DNA of 64,000 nucleotides from the NCBI GenBank assembly GCA_963682175.1, contig OY821791.1:19186542-19250541 (forward strand), read 5' to 3'. Below, piece after piece: positions 22,486-34,324 of this stretch (position 1 is the stretch's first letter; every line of letters starts with the position of its first letter). Source of the stretch: Triglochin maritima (Eukaryota > Streptophyta > Magnoliopsida > Alismatales > Juncaginaceae). The notes beneath the pieces were generated by a model. The model made no database searches. It saw only the letters and a program-made list of their open reading frames with translations, and had not been told where the DNA came from. The translations under genes were made by a program, and so were the position numbers.

Positions 22486-24580
22486 GACCTATAAGAGGAT
22501 CTAAGTTATGTTGGCAATGATTGTCATTAAACTGGCATCCGAGTAGGCCTCGGCTACCAGCTGCCTTTGTCTTCCATAAATAAGAAACTTATCTTTGGTC
22601 CAGTTAAGGTACCTCGGAATATTCTTAACCACAATCCAATGATCATGACCTATGTTGGATTGGTGATGGCTTGTCACGCTTACAGAATTTGAGACATCGT
22701 GTCTTGTGCAAGTCATCGCGTACATGATCGATCCTATTGCGGAAACATAAGGAATGTCTTTCATGTACATTAAGTCTTTACGTGATATATCATGTTGAGA
22801 CTTCTTGAGTTGCATACCAATACTCATTTGGCACATTGCCTTTTTTGGAATTGTTCATATTGAACCTCTCCAAGACCTTATCAATGTATGTACGTTGACT
22901 TAGACCAATGAGTCTATGAGGTCTATCTCTATATATCTTGATTCCCAAGATCTATTGAGCCTTGTCCATGTCTTTCATTGAAAATGCAGATTTCAATGAA
23001 CTTCTCCTTTGCTCTAACAAAGGGATATGATTTCCCATTAGCAGTATGTCATCGACATACAAGATCAGAAACACTACGTGACTCCCACTGACCTTCGTGT
23101 ACATACAAGGTTCTTCCTTGATTTGGACGAAGTTAATCTTTTTAACTTCTTTGTCAAAGCATTTGTTTCAACTCCTTGATGCTTGCTTCAATCCATAAAT
23201 GGATCGTTGAAGCTTGCAAACTTTCTCACTATTCTTTGGATCTTCAAAACCTTGAGGTTGTACCATGTGCACGTCCTCCTCCAAGTTCCCAATAAGGAAC
23301 ACCATTTTGACATCCATTTTCCATATTTCATAGACATGAAAATCAACAATAGCGAGCATAATGCGAATAGACTTGAAAATCGAAACCGGTGAAAAAGTTT
23401 TATCGTAGTCAATTCTCTGAATTTGAGTGAAATATTTCCCTACAAGTCTTGCCTTGTAGGTTGTCAAGTTCCTATCCATGTTCATCTTCCTCTGAAAAAC
23501 CCATTTGTTTTGAACACTTTCTTTCATTAAGGAAGGTCAACCAAACCCCATACTTGATTGCCATACGTGGATTGTATTTTGGATTCCATGGCTATAAACC
23601 ATAGTTTGGAGTCTTTTCTTTCCATTGCTTCTTGCAAGGTCGAAAGATCATCGGTATCGAGTACCATGAGCTGGTGAAGTCCCAAATACATATCGTGCTT
23701 CTTTCTCTCCCTCATTGAACTTCTAAGTTCTATTAGTTCTATGTGTTGGCTTTTTGGCCTTAATCTATGTTTGGATGATTTAATCAACCTAATCTTAATT
23801 GTAATCATGTAGAGTAGCACACATATTGCATTGCATATATATTGCTATGTGCTAACTTCTACGGGTGATCAAGAATCAAGAAAGAAAGGATTCAAGTCAA
23901 GACATGTAATCAAGCTCTATTGAAGACATGTAATTTGCATTTCTTTGAGTCTTAGTAATATTGTGTAAATTGAGCATACTTGAGCTAAAACCTACTCAAA
24001 CAAACACTAGCTTCCTTATAGAAGTCACACACAAAATTTCATATAATTTGGACTTAAATAGATCACCTAAACTTAGACCGGAAAACACCAAACCTTAACA
24101 TGAACTCTCTGCCCACATTTGTTCGACCAAAACAGACCGTTCGGTCGACTGAGTGATCATATATCATGTTACTGTTTTACTGCCCAAGTTCGGTCGACCG
24201 TCCAGACCTTTTTGGTCGATCGAGTAACAACAAATTTCTGACCGTTTGTTTTGTCGTTTTATACCCAACGGTCGTATTCGTATTATCTTTGTATACCCCC
24301 AAATACATTTAGTGTATCGGTCGACCGAGGACCTTGTTCGGTCAACCGAACTTAAGAAGACTCGACAAACCAAAACTTCCTGTTGGTTTTCGGTCGACCG
24401 TGGACCTTGTTTTGGTCAACCGAATTCAATCTTGTTTGTTAACCTAGAAGAGCCTGTTGGTTTTTGGTCGACCGAACCTATCTCGGTGTTCAACCGATAA
24501 CTTAAGTGTACCAAGATAATAGCCTTTGGTGGTCGACCGTTCTTTTACCAGTCGACCGAACTATAATCAAAATTGCCAAA

Positions 24581-24612
24581 CGGTCGACCGTTCAGCCCGA
24601 TCCGGTCGACCG
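24581..24612. promoter_or_regulatory. Copia-C U3 palindrome pair
   Basis: CGGTCGACCG at 24581-24590 and CCGGTCGACCG at 24602-24612 lie about 95-127 bp upstream of the TATA box (24707-24717). They are the last of at least seven copies starting at 24191. The palindromes contain a SalI-type GTCGAC core. Confidence 0.6.
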
Positions 24613-24706
24613 AACTTACTCAGAATTGAGTCCTGTCAGTTTCTATTTTGTGTATCTTACACAATCTTTACCCAATTCATCATCAATGTCTATAACTCTT
24701 TAGGAG

Positions 24707-24717
24707 CTTATAAATAG
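24707..24717 (+). promoter_or_regulatory. TATA box of copia-C solo LTR
   Basis: cttataaatag, preceded by 'taggag'. The same context (taggagcttataaata) recurs in the two other copia-C LTRs near 49160 and 54704, which supports it as the U3 promoter of the family. Confidence 0.6.
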
Positions 24718-26404
24718 AGTGTAAAACACATTTTAACAAACTCTCCCACCACTATTTGTCCCCTTCATTAGACAGAAAGCTCCAAACACTCCAAGCCTCA
24801 AACCTTCCACACTTTAGTCTTAAATCCTATTCTCACTCAAGTGTGCTCAAGATTAGAGAGTGTTGTTCCACTCATTGTTTGTTCAAGAAGCAAGGGTCTT
24901 GGTGAAATCCCAAGACAAGAGTATAGACTTCGGTGAGAGCCTGAAGTGTCCCTCTCGGATTGTGAGAGGAGGAGCCAAGCTCAGCGAGGGTTGGTTGCAA
25001 CCTTGAAGATCGTAAAGGCGTTCGCTCCCGGCCCAGAACGGGGAGTGGTTAGTGAAGTTGTGAGTGGAGCTCGGTGATCCGAGCGGAGCTTGCAATAGAG
25101 GACAAGGACCCGGGTGGGGTGCCGAACCTCTATAAAAATCCCCCGACTCCTTGTGGTTTGAATTTTCCATTCCTTTACTTGTTTGTTTAGTTTTAAATTC
25201 TGCTGCATATCTTTGATCGATTAAACAAGTAGGTAATTAGCTTAAAAGTGATTAGAATTAGAGACCCACACGATCCTACACTATATTTGTGTATTGAACT
25301 TCCTGAACTTCTTCCACAATTTCTTGCGGAATTTGTTTATGCTCAATTCTTGAACAAACACCTAGGTGGGGAAGATTGAGTTTAACTCACAATTTCTTGT
25401 GAGGGTTGCTCTCTCGTACTCCTACTAACCAAAGGAACCTCGGTGGGGCCTTTATGATCTTCAATATCATCATTCATATCATGATCTTGTAGAGTATCTT
25501 GAGTTTCCTCAAACACAACTCTACTCCCATTACTTCTTATTCTTTCGAGAAATTCATTCTCTAAGAATGCAACATCCCTCTCGACGATCACTCGATTGGA
25601 TGTTTTATGCCAAAAGTAGTATCCTCTTGCGTCACGAGGATAACCTATAAAGAAGTATTTATTCGCTTTTGGATGAAGTTTGGTCGACATCAATCTTTTG
25701 ACGTAGGCCTCACAGTCACAACCCCAAATCTTGAGAAACTTGAGCTTATGTATTTTACCACTCGAAAGCTCATACGACATTTTCTCTACGGATTTGGATG
25801 GAACATTATTCAGTGTGTAAGTCACAGTTTGTTGTGCATAACTCCAAAAGTAAAGTGGCAATTCAGCTTGACTCATCATTGATTGAACCATGTTGAGAAA
25901 TGTCTTATTTCACCGTTCAAAACACCATTCCATTGAGGTGTACTGGGCGGAGTGAGATGTGGTATAATATCACACTCCTTTAGGAACGAGTTGAATTCGG
26001 TACTCAAGTACTCACCTCCACGATCGGTTCGTAGTGATTTGATTTTCTTATTGCGTTGGTTCTCTACTTCATTCTTGAATTCTTTGAACTTTTCAAATGA
26101 TTTGCTTTTGTTTCTCGTTAGATAAATATAACTGTAACGCCTATAATCATTTGTGAATGTAATGAAGTACATATAACCATCGCTTGCACTTGTACTCATT
26201 GGACCACATACATCAGAATGTATCAAATCTTGCAAGTCACTTGCTCTTAGACCTTTCTTCTTGAATGATCACTTGGTCATTTTTCCCATATGGGAAGATT
26301 CGCATGTCTCTAATGATTTAAAAAGCAATGTGACCTAAAAGGTTAGCTTCCTGCAATTTCTTGATGTGACCATGGTGATAGTGTTATAAGATTGTATCAT
26401 TCAT

Positions 26405-27789
26405 GTGAGTCTTGGAGGACGAGGGTGGGTTTCGGCAAACTAGCTCGCCTTCCTTGGGAGTCCATGGAGAAACTTCCTCAATATCAGACTCCTAATCACC
26501 ACCCTCCCCACAAACGGGGCTACATAGATGGTGGTGGCGGCAAGGAAATGTGATTGTTGATTTGCTTTCCATTACTTAAGGTTACAATGGCTTTGACATG
26601 ATGAAAAGGATCCTCCACATGGTTCACTTGACTCCCCTGAGGTACCGAACTCTCATTTTACGTGTGTTGTTGCTTGTACATGCGGAGATTAGCCTCAGAC
26701 TGGCTCAACAATGTCCATTTCTCTCTCTCTCATGTACAGACTGAAGCTCTAGAAATTTGATTGTCTGCTAATTTGAAGTGAGAACATGACTCATGGGTGA
26801 CATCAAGCTCTTAATCGAGTTCTCCAAAGAATTGAACTGGGTTTTCAAATTATTGGAGTTTGGGAAATCTAATGGTTTAGCTGGTTGAACTTGGGGCGGT
26901 TGATATGATTGTGCATACATCGGTGGTGAGTATGGTTGGTTAGGTGGTCGGGAGAAGTTTGAAGGACCACCCCGAATATTGTTTAGGTTCCAGGAATAGT
27001 TAGGGTGGTTCCTCCATTTAGGGTTATATAATGATGAATATGGGTCATTCCTGGGTCTATCATAGATGGCAATGACCTGCTCCATCTATGGAGGGATGGA
27101 TACACACTTGCGCCCTAAATGGCCTACCCTACCACATAAATAACAAGGAACCGGACTAGATTAGACACATGAGACACACCTAGTTGTTTTTGGAGCTCAA
27201 TTGAATCCACACGGCACATTAAGGCTCCCATGTGTTCCTCAGTGGCCGTAGTGGTATCGACAACAAATGTAGCTCCTGATCTAGTCGAGTTTGCATTTCT
27301 AATCCTTGCTCATATGTTAGGTGATGGCGATGGTTCCCTCACACACTCCCTACATTGATTTCTCAGTGAGGTCTTCTAGGAAAGCCTATGACTCCCTTTC
27401 ATCCTTTCTTGAGAACTCTCCCTGACAGATGGACTCAAGGAGAGTTTGGGATGGGATGTGAAGACCCTCATAGGCAATCTAACAAAGGTTCCACAACTTG
27501 ATGCCATGGTATGGGCGTAAGGATAGTAGCTCCATGAACCCCTCTAAATCGGCATGGAATGATTTGGTCTCATACTGATAAAATGAATTGATTTCATTCC
27601 TTAGTTTTTGAGTTCGATGATTTGGAAAGTATTTCTTGAGGAATGCAGATTGGAACTTGTCCAAAGTTCTAAAGGCATTCTCTTGGTTTCTATACAACCA
27701 CTTCTATGCAATATCCTTCAATGCAAAGCAAACTAGCCTAAGGTGGATGGAGTCTGTGCTAAGTTGTTGAAACTTGAACATCACATAGA
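26405..27789 (-). pseudogene. Athila-2 gag remnant
   Basis: Begins directly after the PBS and reads leftward. The Gag capsid-like part includes FQSAFLKKYFPNHRTQKLRNEI and 'MELLSLRPYHGI' (27697-27479). A CCHC zinc knuckle, CYLCGRVGHLGRKC, is near 27140. Then come the family's 'YNPKWRNHPNYSW' stretch (27085 on) and the C-terminal 'VTLSNGKQI' near 26590. These are hallmarks of Athila/Tat Gag. Stops and frameshifts are present. The N-terminal part of Gag is absent, since the coding similarity starts almost at the PBS, so there is an internal deletion. It is truncated at about 26404 against copia-3 pol. Confidence 0.8.
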
Positions 27790-27805
27790 CCTCAAAATGG
27801 TGCCA
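27790..27805 (-). other. Degenerate tRNA-Asp type PBS of Athila-2
   Basis: On the minus strand TGGCACCATTTTGAGG follows the LTR end after a few bases. Only the first seven or so bases fit the tRNA-Asp complement (TGGCGCCGTTGCCGGGGA). The rest may already be the deletion junction with gag. Confidence 0.5.
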
Positions 27806-27811
27806 AAAACT

Positions 27812-29186
27812 TGTTTCGATTAAGGTTAAACCGCAAGTGCACGACCACGATGAAGCAATGAGAAGTATGGGTTGAGTCCACAAGGAGGTGTGTGGACTCT
27901 GCTTCTTCAGAAATCAAGTGGCAAATAAGGGGAGAAGAAGTTTGGTTACACTAAACTAGCAGTTAACAAATCAGAAACATAACAACTCAAGATTAAGTAA
28001 AACTAAACTAAGCAACTAACAAAGCGAGATGAAATTCAGTAAGGAAAACCCCTAAGGGGTGGATTGTGTATACAGATGTAATAAGGTTGTGAAGAATGTA
28101 TTCGATATGGCACAAGTATAGGTTGTGTTTTTATGCATAGGAAGTGTCTAATGGTTGTGGCAAGACCTATCAATTTAATCATTAACCTAGTTGATTAAGA
28201 TAAGCATACACAAGTTGGTTATTAAGAACCTAAACAAGCATGGAAGATGTCTAAAAGTTGTGGCAAAACCCATCAAGTTAAGTATTCTAGTTTAAACAAA
28301 CAAGCATACATTCACATTCACCACATATTGCATAATAGCATTCATTCACAATCTTCATACATGTATAAACCTCATCCCCACCCCCAAAGGGGGATGGAAC
28401 TACTAACTACACATTAAGCTAATAATTATATTAAGAAAGAAAGACATTTTAACTAATTATACTAAGATTAAAAAACACAATTAAGCTAAACATGCAAGCT
28501 TTAAAATAGACCGTATGAAGCTAAAAAAATTATTTTATTGATGACTCACATTACAAGTAGTATTCTCTTCACTTGACTTTTGCTCCAAATGCTTACTACA
28601 AGTATAGAAAATGGCCACCAAGCAATGAGTCATTTACAAAGGAAGAAGATGAGTTCTAATTTAGACATGAAAAAGGCAAGTGGGGACAATCCACTGGTGT
28701 GGGACTAATGAAAAATTCTAGAATAGACATAAACAACATAAACCACAACCACACAAAAGTAGGTTGGATTTTGACTAAACTGGACGACCAATTGGAGGTC
28801 TCGGGCTGCCAATTGGTAGTCATTATTGGTCTGATTCGACCCATTTTTTGCTTACTTCTATAACACTTTGAGTCTTCCCAAGGGGTACACCCTGGTTTGT
28901 TATTTAAGTCTGGGTCCAAATCTAATTGCAAAAATACTCCTCATGATGCGTGGAGTTTCTAAGTTTGCTATTGGGTCCTTCTGGCTTACGTCCAGGTCCT
29001 TTCCTCTTACAGATAGGTCCATAAATCTAACAAATCTGTCATTTTCCTCGCGTTTTAGTCCTCTTGTGTCTTCTTCTCAAACCCATTTATTCCTAAAACA
29101 TAAATATAAAACTCTTTACATAGCATTGCTTAGGCTCAAAATAGATGATATATGACTTGGATAAATGCATGATATGATATTAATCA
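27812..29186 (-). mobile_element. Family A LTR, 5' LTR of Athila-2
   Basis: 1375 bp on the plus strand from TGTTTCGATTAAGG (27812) to GATATTAATCA (29186). The U5 motif ccgcaagtgcacg is near 27830, and palindromes with CCAATTGG are near 28783-28822. The TATA region is mutated (ctaatttag). PBS and gag follow on the PBS side, so this is the 5' LTR of a minus-strand element, inserted into the RT of Athila-1 right after its DGY residues. A target duplication (atatc on the right) cannot be tested because the 3' side is lost. Confidence 0.8.
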
Positions 29187-30618
29187 ATATCCATCACGAA
29201 AATAATAGTACTCATGTCCGACCAACCTCTCTAGCATCTGATTGATGAACGGAAGAGGAAAATAATCTTTTCATGTCGTCGCATTGAGTTTGCGATAGTC
29301 AACGTAAACTCACCAACCAGTCTGCAGGCGTGTTGGTAGAAGCTGATTGTGCTCATTTTCCACGATTGTGATGCCTAACCTTTTTGGAGGCACATGTACT
29401 GGACTCAACCACGAACTATCCCAAATTGAGTAGACTATACCATTGTCCAAGCATTTGAGCACTTCCTTTCGAACAACTTCTTTAAGTCCAAAATTTAGTC
29501 TTCGTTGTGCGTCCGTGCGAGGCCAAGAGTCGTCTTCCATGTGGATCCGGTGTTGAACTACACTGTGGCTTATTCCCTAATTATACTTCAAAGACCACCT
29601 GATAGCCTCTTTATTCTCCAAAAGAATGGTCTTAAGGGCAAATTCATGTTCTTTATCAAGATCAAAAGCAATAATGAGTGTGAAGATCTCATTATTCCCC
29701 AAGAATGTGTAATTAAGGTTATCAGGAAGCGGCTTAAGCTCAATCGGTGGTGGGTCATTGTCAGATTTAGTAATGATCTCAAGTTGCTCAAGGTCCACAA
29801 GGAAAGAATAACAGACACCCAAGTTTTCCTCCTCATCAAGACACTTGAAAGCGGATTCCTCAAGAATATCTTCTCTCACAACTTGGTCATTAGACACCGC
29901 AATAATATGTCGATGTCACTTGAATGTGCCAATTAATTCAATCTCGTCAGCGTCCTGAATGCGATTTGCTCCAACGGGGTCATCGAAGGAACCAGGTTGC
30001 TTACCCAAAGTGAAGATGTTGAAATCCGTAGTCAATTGAGTTGTCGTGAGATTGTCATTGTGATTTGTCCTTGTGATAGTCAATTAAAGCATTAGATATC
30101 GCCAGAAATGGTCTCCCAAGAATCGCAGGGATTTGTGTTGCGGGTGTTTTGTATCCATGATAATAAAATCGACTAGAAATACGAACTCACCCACTTTGAT
30201 AAGGACCACACATGGAACTTTGACCTACCTATCAACCAACTGAAGGTAGTCCTAGTTGTCTTAAGGTTGCCAAGTCCTAGGTTGATGTAGACTAAGTTTG
30301 GTAAGAGGTTCATAGATTCCCCCAAATGAAGTAAAGCCCAATGAATTGGCACATAACCGATGACACAAGAAAGAGTTTGACAGCTAATGTCCATGTAATT
30401 TACTTGTGTGGGTTGTGTTAGAACTTACAATAATAGCCAAGAAGACTTTCTTTGGGACATTAATTCACCTATTCTTCGTGCACAAATCTTTGAGGAATTT
30501 GACATATAGTGCCATTTGTTCAAAAACGTCCAACAACAGAATGTCCACCTTAACTTGTAGTAGGACCTACACAATCTTATCCTAGTGCTCGACTTGTTTC
30601 TTCGCCAATCTATGTGTG
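29187..30618 (-). pseudogene. Athila-1 protease and RT N-terminal remnant
   Basis: Minus-strand order: pre-protease 'LLLDVFEQMALYVKFLKDLC' (about 30540-30480); protease around 30390-30290, where the usual LG-S-NLMP site reads LGESMNLLP and is followed by YINLGLG; then 'VGEFVFLVDFIIM' (about 30190-30150). A long linker follows with 'PPPIELKPLPDNLNYTFLG' (about 29760-29700). RT begins at about 29510 (FGLKEVVRKEVLKCLDNGI, then VSPVHVP-like sequence, then YVDYRKLNA near 29280). It ends at 29187 at the residues DGY, where Athila-2 inserted. Several stops and shifts are present. Gag of the same element lies beyond the array at 40258-40742 and 55239-56488. Confidence 0.8.
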
Positions 30619-32134
30619 TGATTGACATCATATAATGCATATATTCATGTCACATATCCTTTATTTCTAGCCTAAGCAATGCTACGTAATGAGTTTTATG
30701 TTTAAGTTTCAGGAATAAATTGGTTTGGGAAGAAGAGACTCAAAAAGAACTTAAAAGCAAGGAAAATGACTGAATTGCAGGACGTATGGACTGAGATGCA
30801 AGAGAGAAGGACCAGGATGTAAACCAAAAGGATCAATGAGCAAATTAAGAGGCTCCACACCATCATGAGGAGTAGTTTTGCAATTAGATCGGGGCTTAAA
30901 CATCAAAAACCAAATTGGGTTCATCAAACATCAAGACATCAAGCCAGAAACGAGCCGCCGAAATCCAGACGCGATCCAACCATTCCAGACCGCCAATTGG
31001 TTGTCTCAGACCACAAATTGGCGGTCCAAATTGGTCCAAACCATTCAAGGTTTGGTTGGGCCGTTGATTATGTTGTTTTATGTCTATTTATATTATGCGT
31101 TAGTCCCATACCGGGGGATTGTTCCGGATTGCCTTTTTCTACGACTATAAATAGAACTCTTCCTTCTCCTCTCTATTTACCCATTGCTTGGTGGCATTCT
31201 CTCTACTTTGAGTAAGCCTTGGAGGAAAACTCAAGGTGGAGAAGAATGCTACTTGTAATGTGAGTCATGTAAATAAAATAATTCTTCATAGTTTGTTTTA
31301 ATGTTGTCCTCTCTGTTAATTCTTGCATGCTTAGCTTAACTTCATTTCATTAATCTTAGTAGACTTAGTTAATATGTTTTCCTCTCTTAACATAATAGTT
31401 AGGTTAATGTCTAGTGAGTAGTCCATCCCCATTTGGGGGTGGAGAAGAAGGTGATGTGATTATGTGATTTATTAGGTGTGTGTTAATCTTTATCCTTTGA
31501 GCCTTACATGATTTCCAGAACCATCTAATGGGATTTCACTCTTATCTTTGATGTGTTAATGGTCTTGAGTGATGCTTAGCACATGATTATATTATTGGGC
31601 ATATTTTATGGGGAATGATGAGGTGAGGATAATGATGGAGTAGATGAAGAAAACATGACATGTGGTAGCATGTGCTCTTGTTGGCTTCACCTTAATTAAT
31701 GTCTTGTATGTTTTTATGATTGTGTAAATCTTATTTCATGTGGAGACATAGTGCGGTTTGGTTTTTATGCATGAACTCATTTAGCTTCATTCCAATTATT
31801 GCCTTGTATGTTTTAATGATAATGTTTTATCTTATTTCATGTGGAGGAAAAGTTGGATTTGGTTTTTTGGTTTTCATGTACTACATGTTGTGACGAGCAC
31901 AAATACACACACATACACATATTTTCGTATTCACATTTTTTCTCTACCCCTATGGGGTTTAGGTTTATTGTTCATTCATTCGTAGTTTTGTTTAGTGTAA
32001 TCACAACTTCTTCCCCTCTTTTCCCACTTGCCTTCTAACAATCCAGAGTCGACACATCTCCCTGTGGATTGACCCGTACTTGCGACGTCTTCACCGACGG
32101 TCGTGCACTTGCGGTATTTTAATTGATTCAATCA
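30619..32134 (+). mobile_element. LTR1 of the array
   Basis: 1516 bp, ends TGATTGACATC and TTGATTCAATCA. Paired palindromes at 30988-31005 and 31009-31026, and TATA box ctataaatag at 31145-31154. The U5 phrase cgtgcacttgcggt is near 32102. Its first ~80 bp match LTR4 and differ at about ten sites from LTR2 and LTR3. Confidence 0.9.
30988..31154 (+). promoter_or_regulatory. U3 promoter region of LTR1
   Basis: Two imperfect CCAAT palindromes (GACCGCCAATTGGTTGTC at 30988-31005 and GACCACAAATTGGCGGTC at 31009-31026), then an inverted CCGG-flanked 'gggattgttcc' element near 31110-31128, then the TATA box at 31145-31154. The same order and spacing recur in LTR2 and LTR4 and, in reverse, in the minus-strand family A LTRs. 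Confidence 0.6.
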
Positions 32135-32140
32135 TGTTTT

Positions 32141-32158
32141 TGGCACCGTTGCCGAGGA
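32141..32158 (+). other. tRNA-Asp type PBS, first internal region
   Basis: TGGCACCGTTGCCGAGGA, six bases after LTR1. It matches the complement of the plant tRNA-Asp(GTC) 3' end with two mismatches. A tRNA-Asp primer is usual for Athila/Tat gypsy elements, which places this non-autonomous family there. Confidence 0.8.
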
Positions 32159-32377
32159 GGTGTTCTGTCCAGACTCTAGTTTGGATGATTCGAGTGGGTT
32201 TACTCTTTTGTGTTTAGTTGGTTTTTGTTTGAAGGATCAAGGGGACACACCGGGAGAAATTTTGAGCAGAGATGGGCCATTTGGACCGCCAATCAGCAAT
32301 CTGGGATCGACAGCTGGTGGCCTGGTCAGCTTCTTTTGCTCCAACTTTTGTTATGGTTGTTTGTTGTTTCAATTTAG

Positions 32378-32686
32378 TTGTCTGGGAGTTCCTTTGAAGA
32401 TACCTTGGCTAAGAGACCAACTTTCTGTTTGCCTGGGGGGTCAGACATGCATAACGAGGTTCTTGACCTCGTTCCGACCCACCGGCTTGATGGTTGGAGT
32501 GTTTGGATTGACGATCATAACTTTAGTAGTGCAACAGGAGGAACTTTTCTTCCGTTGCACAATATTTCCCAAAATCTTGAGTGGTTCGAGCTTTTCCAGT
32601 TTGATCCATTGAATCAGATGCTTTGGCATCCAATTCATGAACCTCTCCTTTCATCTTGTGCTCTATGTGAGGGGGGCCACTCATGA
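32378..32686 (+). CDS. Conserved ~100-aa ORF of unknown function (copy 1)
   Basis: 102 codons from ATG at 32378. I recognise no domain. Landmarks are FEDTLAKRPTFCLPG, DGWSVWIDDHNFS, FELFQFDPLNQM and, near the end, IHEPLLSSCALCEGG with a C-x2-C pair. The copy at 36084 is nearly identical, and the minus-strand copy at 59000-59341 keeps the same frame at clearly lower identity. It is the only open frame of note in this gag-less and pol-less internal region. It may be a remnant of the 3' end of pol or an accessory protein of the family; neither can be decided here. Confidence 0.5.
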   Translation: MSGSSFEDTLAKRPTFCLPGGSDMHNEVLDLVPTHRLDGWSVWIDDHNFSSATGGTFLPLHNISQNLEWFELFQFDPLNQMLWHPIHEPLLSSCALCEGGHS

Positions 32687-34324
32687 GTATTTTGGCCCCA
32701 CGTGGTGTCACGTTCCCATTCCAAGTGCATTGACCACGTTTGAGGTTCCCATTTGATGTCCTTTGACAAATGAAGATGGGAACTTATTTTGTACATAGTT
32801 ATATTTCAAAAAAAGGAAAAAAATCAATAAGACTCCACGAGTGAGCAACGATTGTTGTGGACCCCAACCCTTGTGTATTTGGGCCCCATTTCTTTCACGT
32901 ATTTGCATCCCTTCTTTAGAATTTCACAGGTTTTGAGGGGAATTTGGGGTTGTATACATCAACATAACCATGAACTTCCCTTTGTGCTTCACGTTGGTGA
33001 GATCTTTTCTTTTTCTTGCATAAATTCATGTAGTATCATGCTCCCATTTATTGAAGACAATGCATGAAGTAAGTGTGAGGGGGTGTTTTACGTTTGTACA
33101 TTGTCGAGTCTTTCTCATTTTCTTTTGCGTTCTTTCGTTTTCTTTTGTGTGCATTGTTAGGGTCATGTTAGTGTGCTGCATTTAATATCAATATATCTGC
33201 TTGTCATGATCCATGGGTGACTTGTCTTCTTTTACTTGTCTTGTTTTTTATATTTTCATATTTCTTTCAAAATCTTCATGTGTTTGCGAAAGAAAATGTT
33301 TTGTGGGTTTTGCGTGTGTTTAGCATGTGCAAAACCATTGAGAGGCAAAGTAAAAAGAAAGCTCCCAAAATTGTCTTGAACATGATGCATTAGGATATCT
33401 AGTATACCGGATTTAGGTCTTATTGAGTCATAAGGATACACCCCAGTCTTCCTCGGGGGGTGAGTAATCATAGGGTTTCAGTACTTAAACAATTAAAGAA
33501 GTCCACCATGAACCTAGTAAGTCAAATAATTCGTGTTTGTTAGTATAAGGAAGTTTGTCATAGTCACCGACCCTTAAATGTTGTTGTGAAACTTTAAGTG
33601 TAGGGGTTTTGGTTCCTGTGTAGATAATAAATAAATAAGTGGTGTTCTCATTTCTCACACGGCTCCTGTCCATCGGGAAATTAGGTCCGAGGGGACTCAA
33701 TGCCTGATGCTTTCGCGTCATCTGACATGGGATGCACCAACCGAACTCCTGTTACACGGGTGGTAGGGATCACCCTATGTGGAGATGTGGGGAAAGGTGT
33801 ACGTGATAGTGTAAGTCCTCATAGGCAATGATGCACGAAACCTGACCCTGGGAGAATTACACACCAAGTAGTAAAAAAAGCAAAGAACAAAAAGAAAAAA
33901 AGGAAAAGAAATTACAATGCAAATAAGAACCTTAATGGACTTTACACTTTGTATCACTTGTGGATATTGAGATTGCACATGTCTTTCACTTAAGTCATTA
34001 ACTAACTTGCACGAATTGTTCATTAGGCTAGGTGTGTGGACTCAATACCTATATAGAGTCGGCCCGTAGACTTACCGTGACCAATGATCGACAAAAATAG
34101 GTCCAACGAGTCGTATTGCTAGATTGAATATTACATCAATGTTCGGATTGTGTGGGTATATCCGTTGAAAACCCTAAAGAGACAACACTCTTCCTCCTTG
34201 GAGACAAGGAGGTTTAATGGTGAAAGTGAGTTAGGATTTCTTATTTTTTGTATGCTTTCAATTCTTCCATTTTTCTCTTTCTTTGTTGTGCTCGGTACTA
34301 GCAAAAACTAGGTGTAGGGGTACT
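32687..34324 (+). other. Family A 3' untranslated internal region
   Basis: Non-coding. It contains the phrase 'acaatgcatgaagtaagtg' followed by a G-rich run (33059-33085), reminiscent of the region after pol in Athila elements. Long T-rich stretches follow. A polypurine tract (ggtgtaggggtact, 34311-34324) abuts LTR2 and would prime plus-strand synthesis. Short open frames here have no recognisable product. Confidence 0.6.

Larger units (their letters stand above)
11242..22530 (-). mobile_element. Copia-3 3' LTR, split and truncated
   Basis: Same family as the copia-1 LTR: it begins TGTTGGATTTCG at 11242. The LTR is in three parts: 11242-11511, 20223-20944 and 22486 to about 22530. LINE-1 separates the first two and a family B solo LTR separates the last two. 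The U3 start is missing: near 22530 the LTR passes directly into minus-strand copia RNase H sequence, so a deletion has fused pol to the LTR. Confidence 0.7.
23744..25280 (+). mobile_element. Copia-C solo LTR inside copia-3 pol
   Basis: From TGTTGGCTTTTTGGCC (23744) to CGATCCTACA (25280), 1537 bp, matching the LTRs of copia-C at 40743 and 53225. The flanking 5-mers CTATG (23739-23743) and CTATA (25281-25285) differ by one base. It contains a cluster of CGGTCGACCG palindromes (24191-24612), a TATA box at 24707-24717 and a GC-richer downstream part. It lies in the linker between integrase and RT of copia-3, and no internal region remains. Confidence 0.8.
22530..26404 (-). pseudogene. Copia-3 pol remnant (integrase, RT, RNase H)
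   Basis: Read on the minus strand: GAG-pre-integrase near 26390-26290 (degenerate HH..GH); integrase core 26235-25876 (LIHSDVCGPM, DRGGEY, PPSTPQWNG); integrase C-terminal and linker 25891-25281. A copia-C solo LTR interrupts at 23744-25280. Then linker and RT: NQVWGLVDLP at 23527, KARLVGK.FTQI near 23450, YGLKQASR near 23180, and the catalytic box YVDD at 23048-23059. RNase H remnants reach 22530 (VAEAYSDAS). Frames are broken by several shifts and stops. The right end (about 26404) passes abruptly into Athila gag sequence and the left end into a truncated LTR, so both gag and the 5' LTR are missing. Copia-1 at 2398-3750 is the closest gag relative in the window. Confidence 0.8.

Noticed and set aside
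24883..25208. Minus-strand open frames near 25 kb considered as a host gene
   Set aside because: They fall in the R/U5 part of the copia-C LTR, and the matching parts of the other two copia-C LTRs lack a conserved frame.
30865..31215. A 116-codon open frame repeated at 30865, 34571 and 38989
   Set aside because: It recurs only because it lies in the repeated LTR, spans the U3 palindromes and TATA box, and has no recognisable product.
32141..32158. tRNA-like sequence
   Set aside because: Only the complement of the tRNA-Asp 3' end is present, directly after an LTR; it is a primer-binding site.
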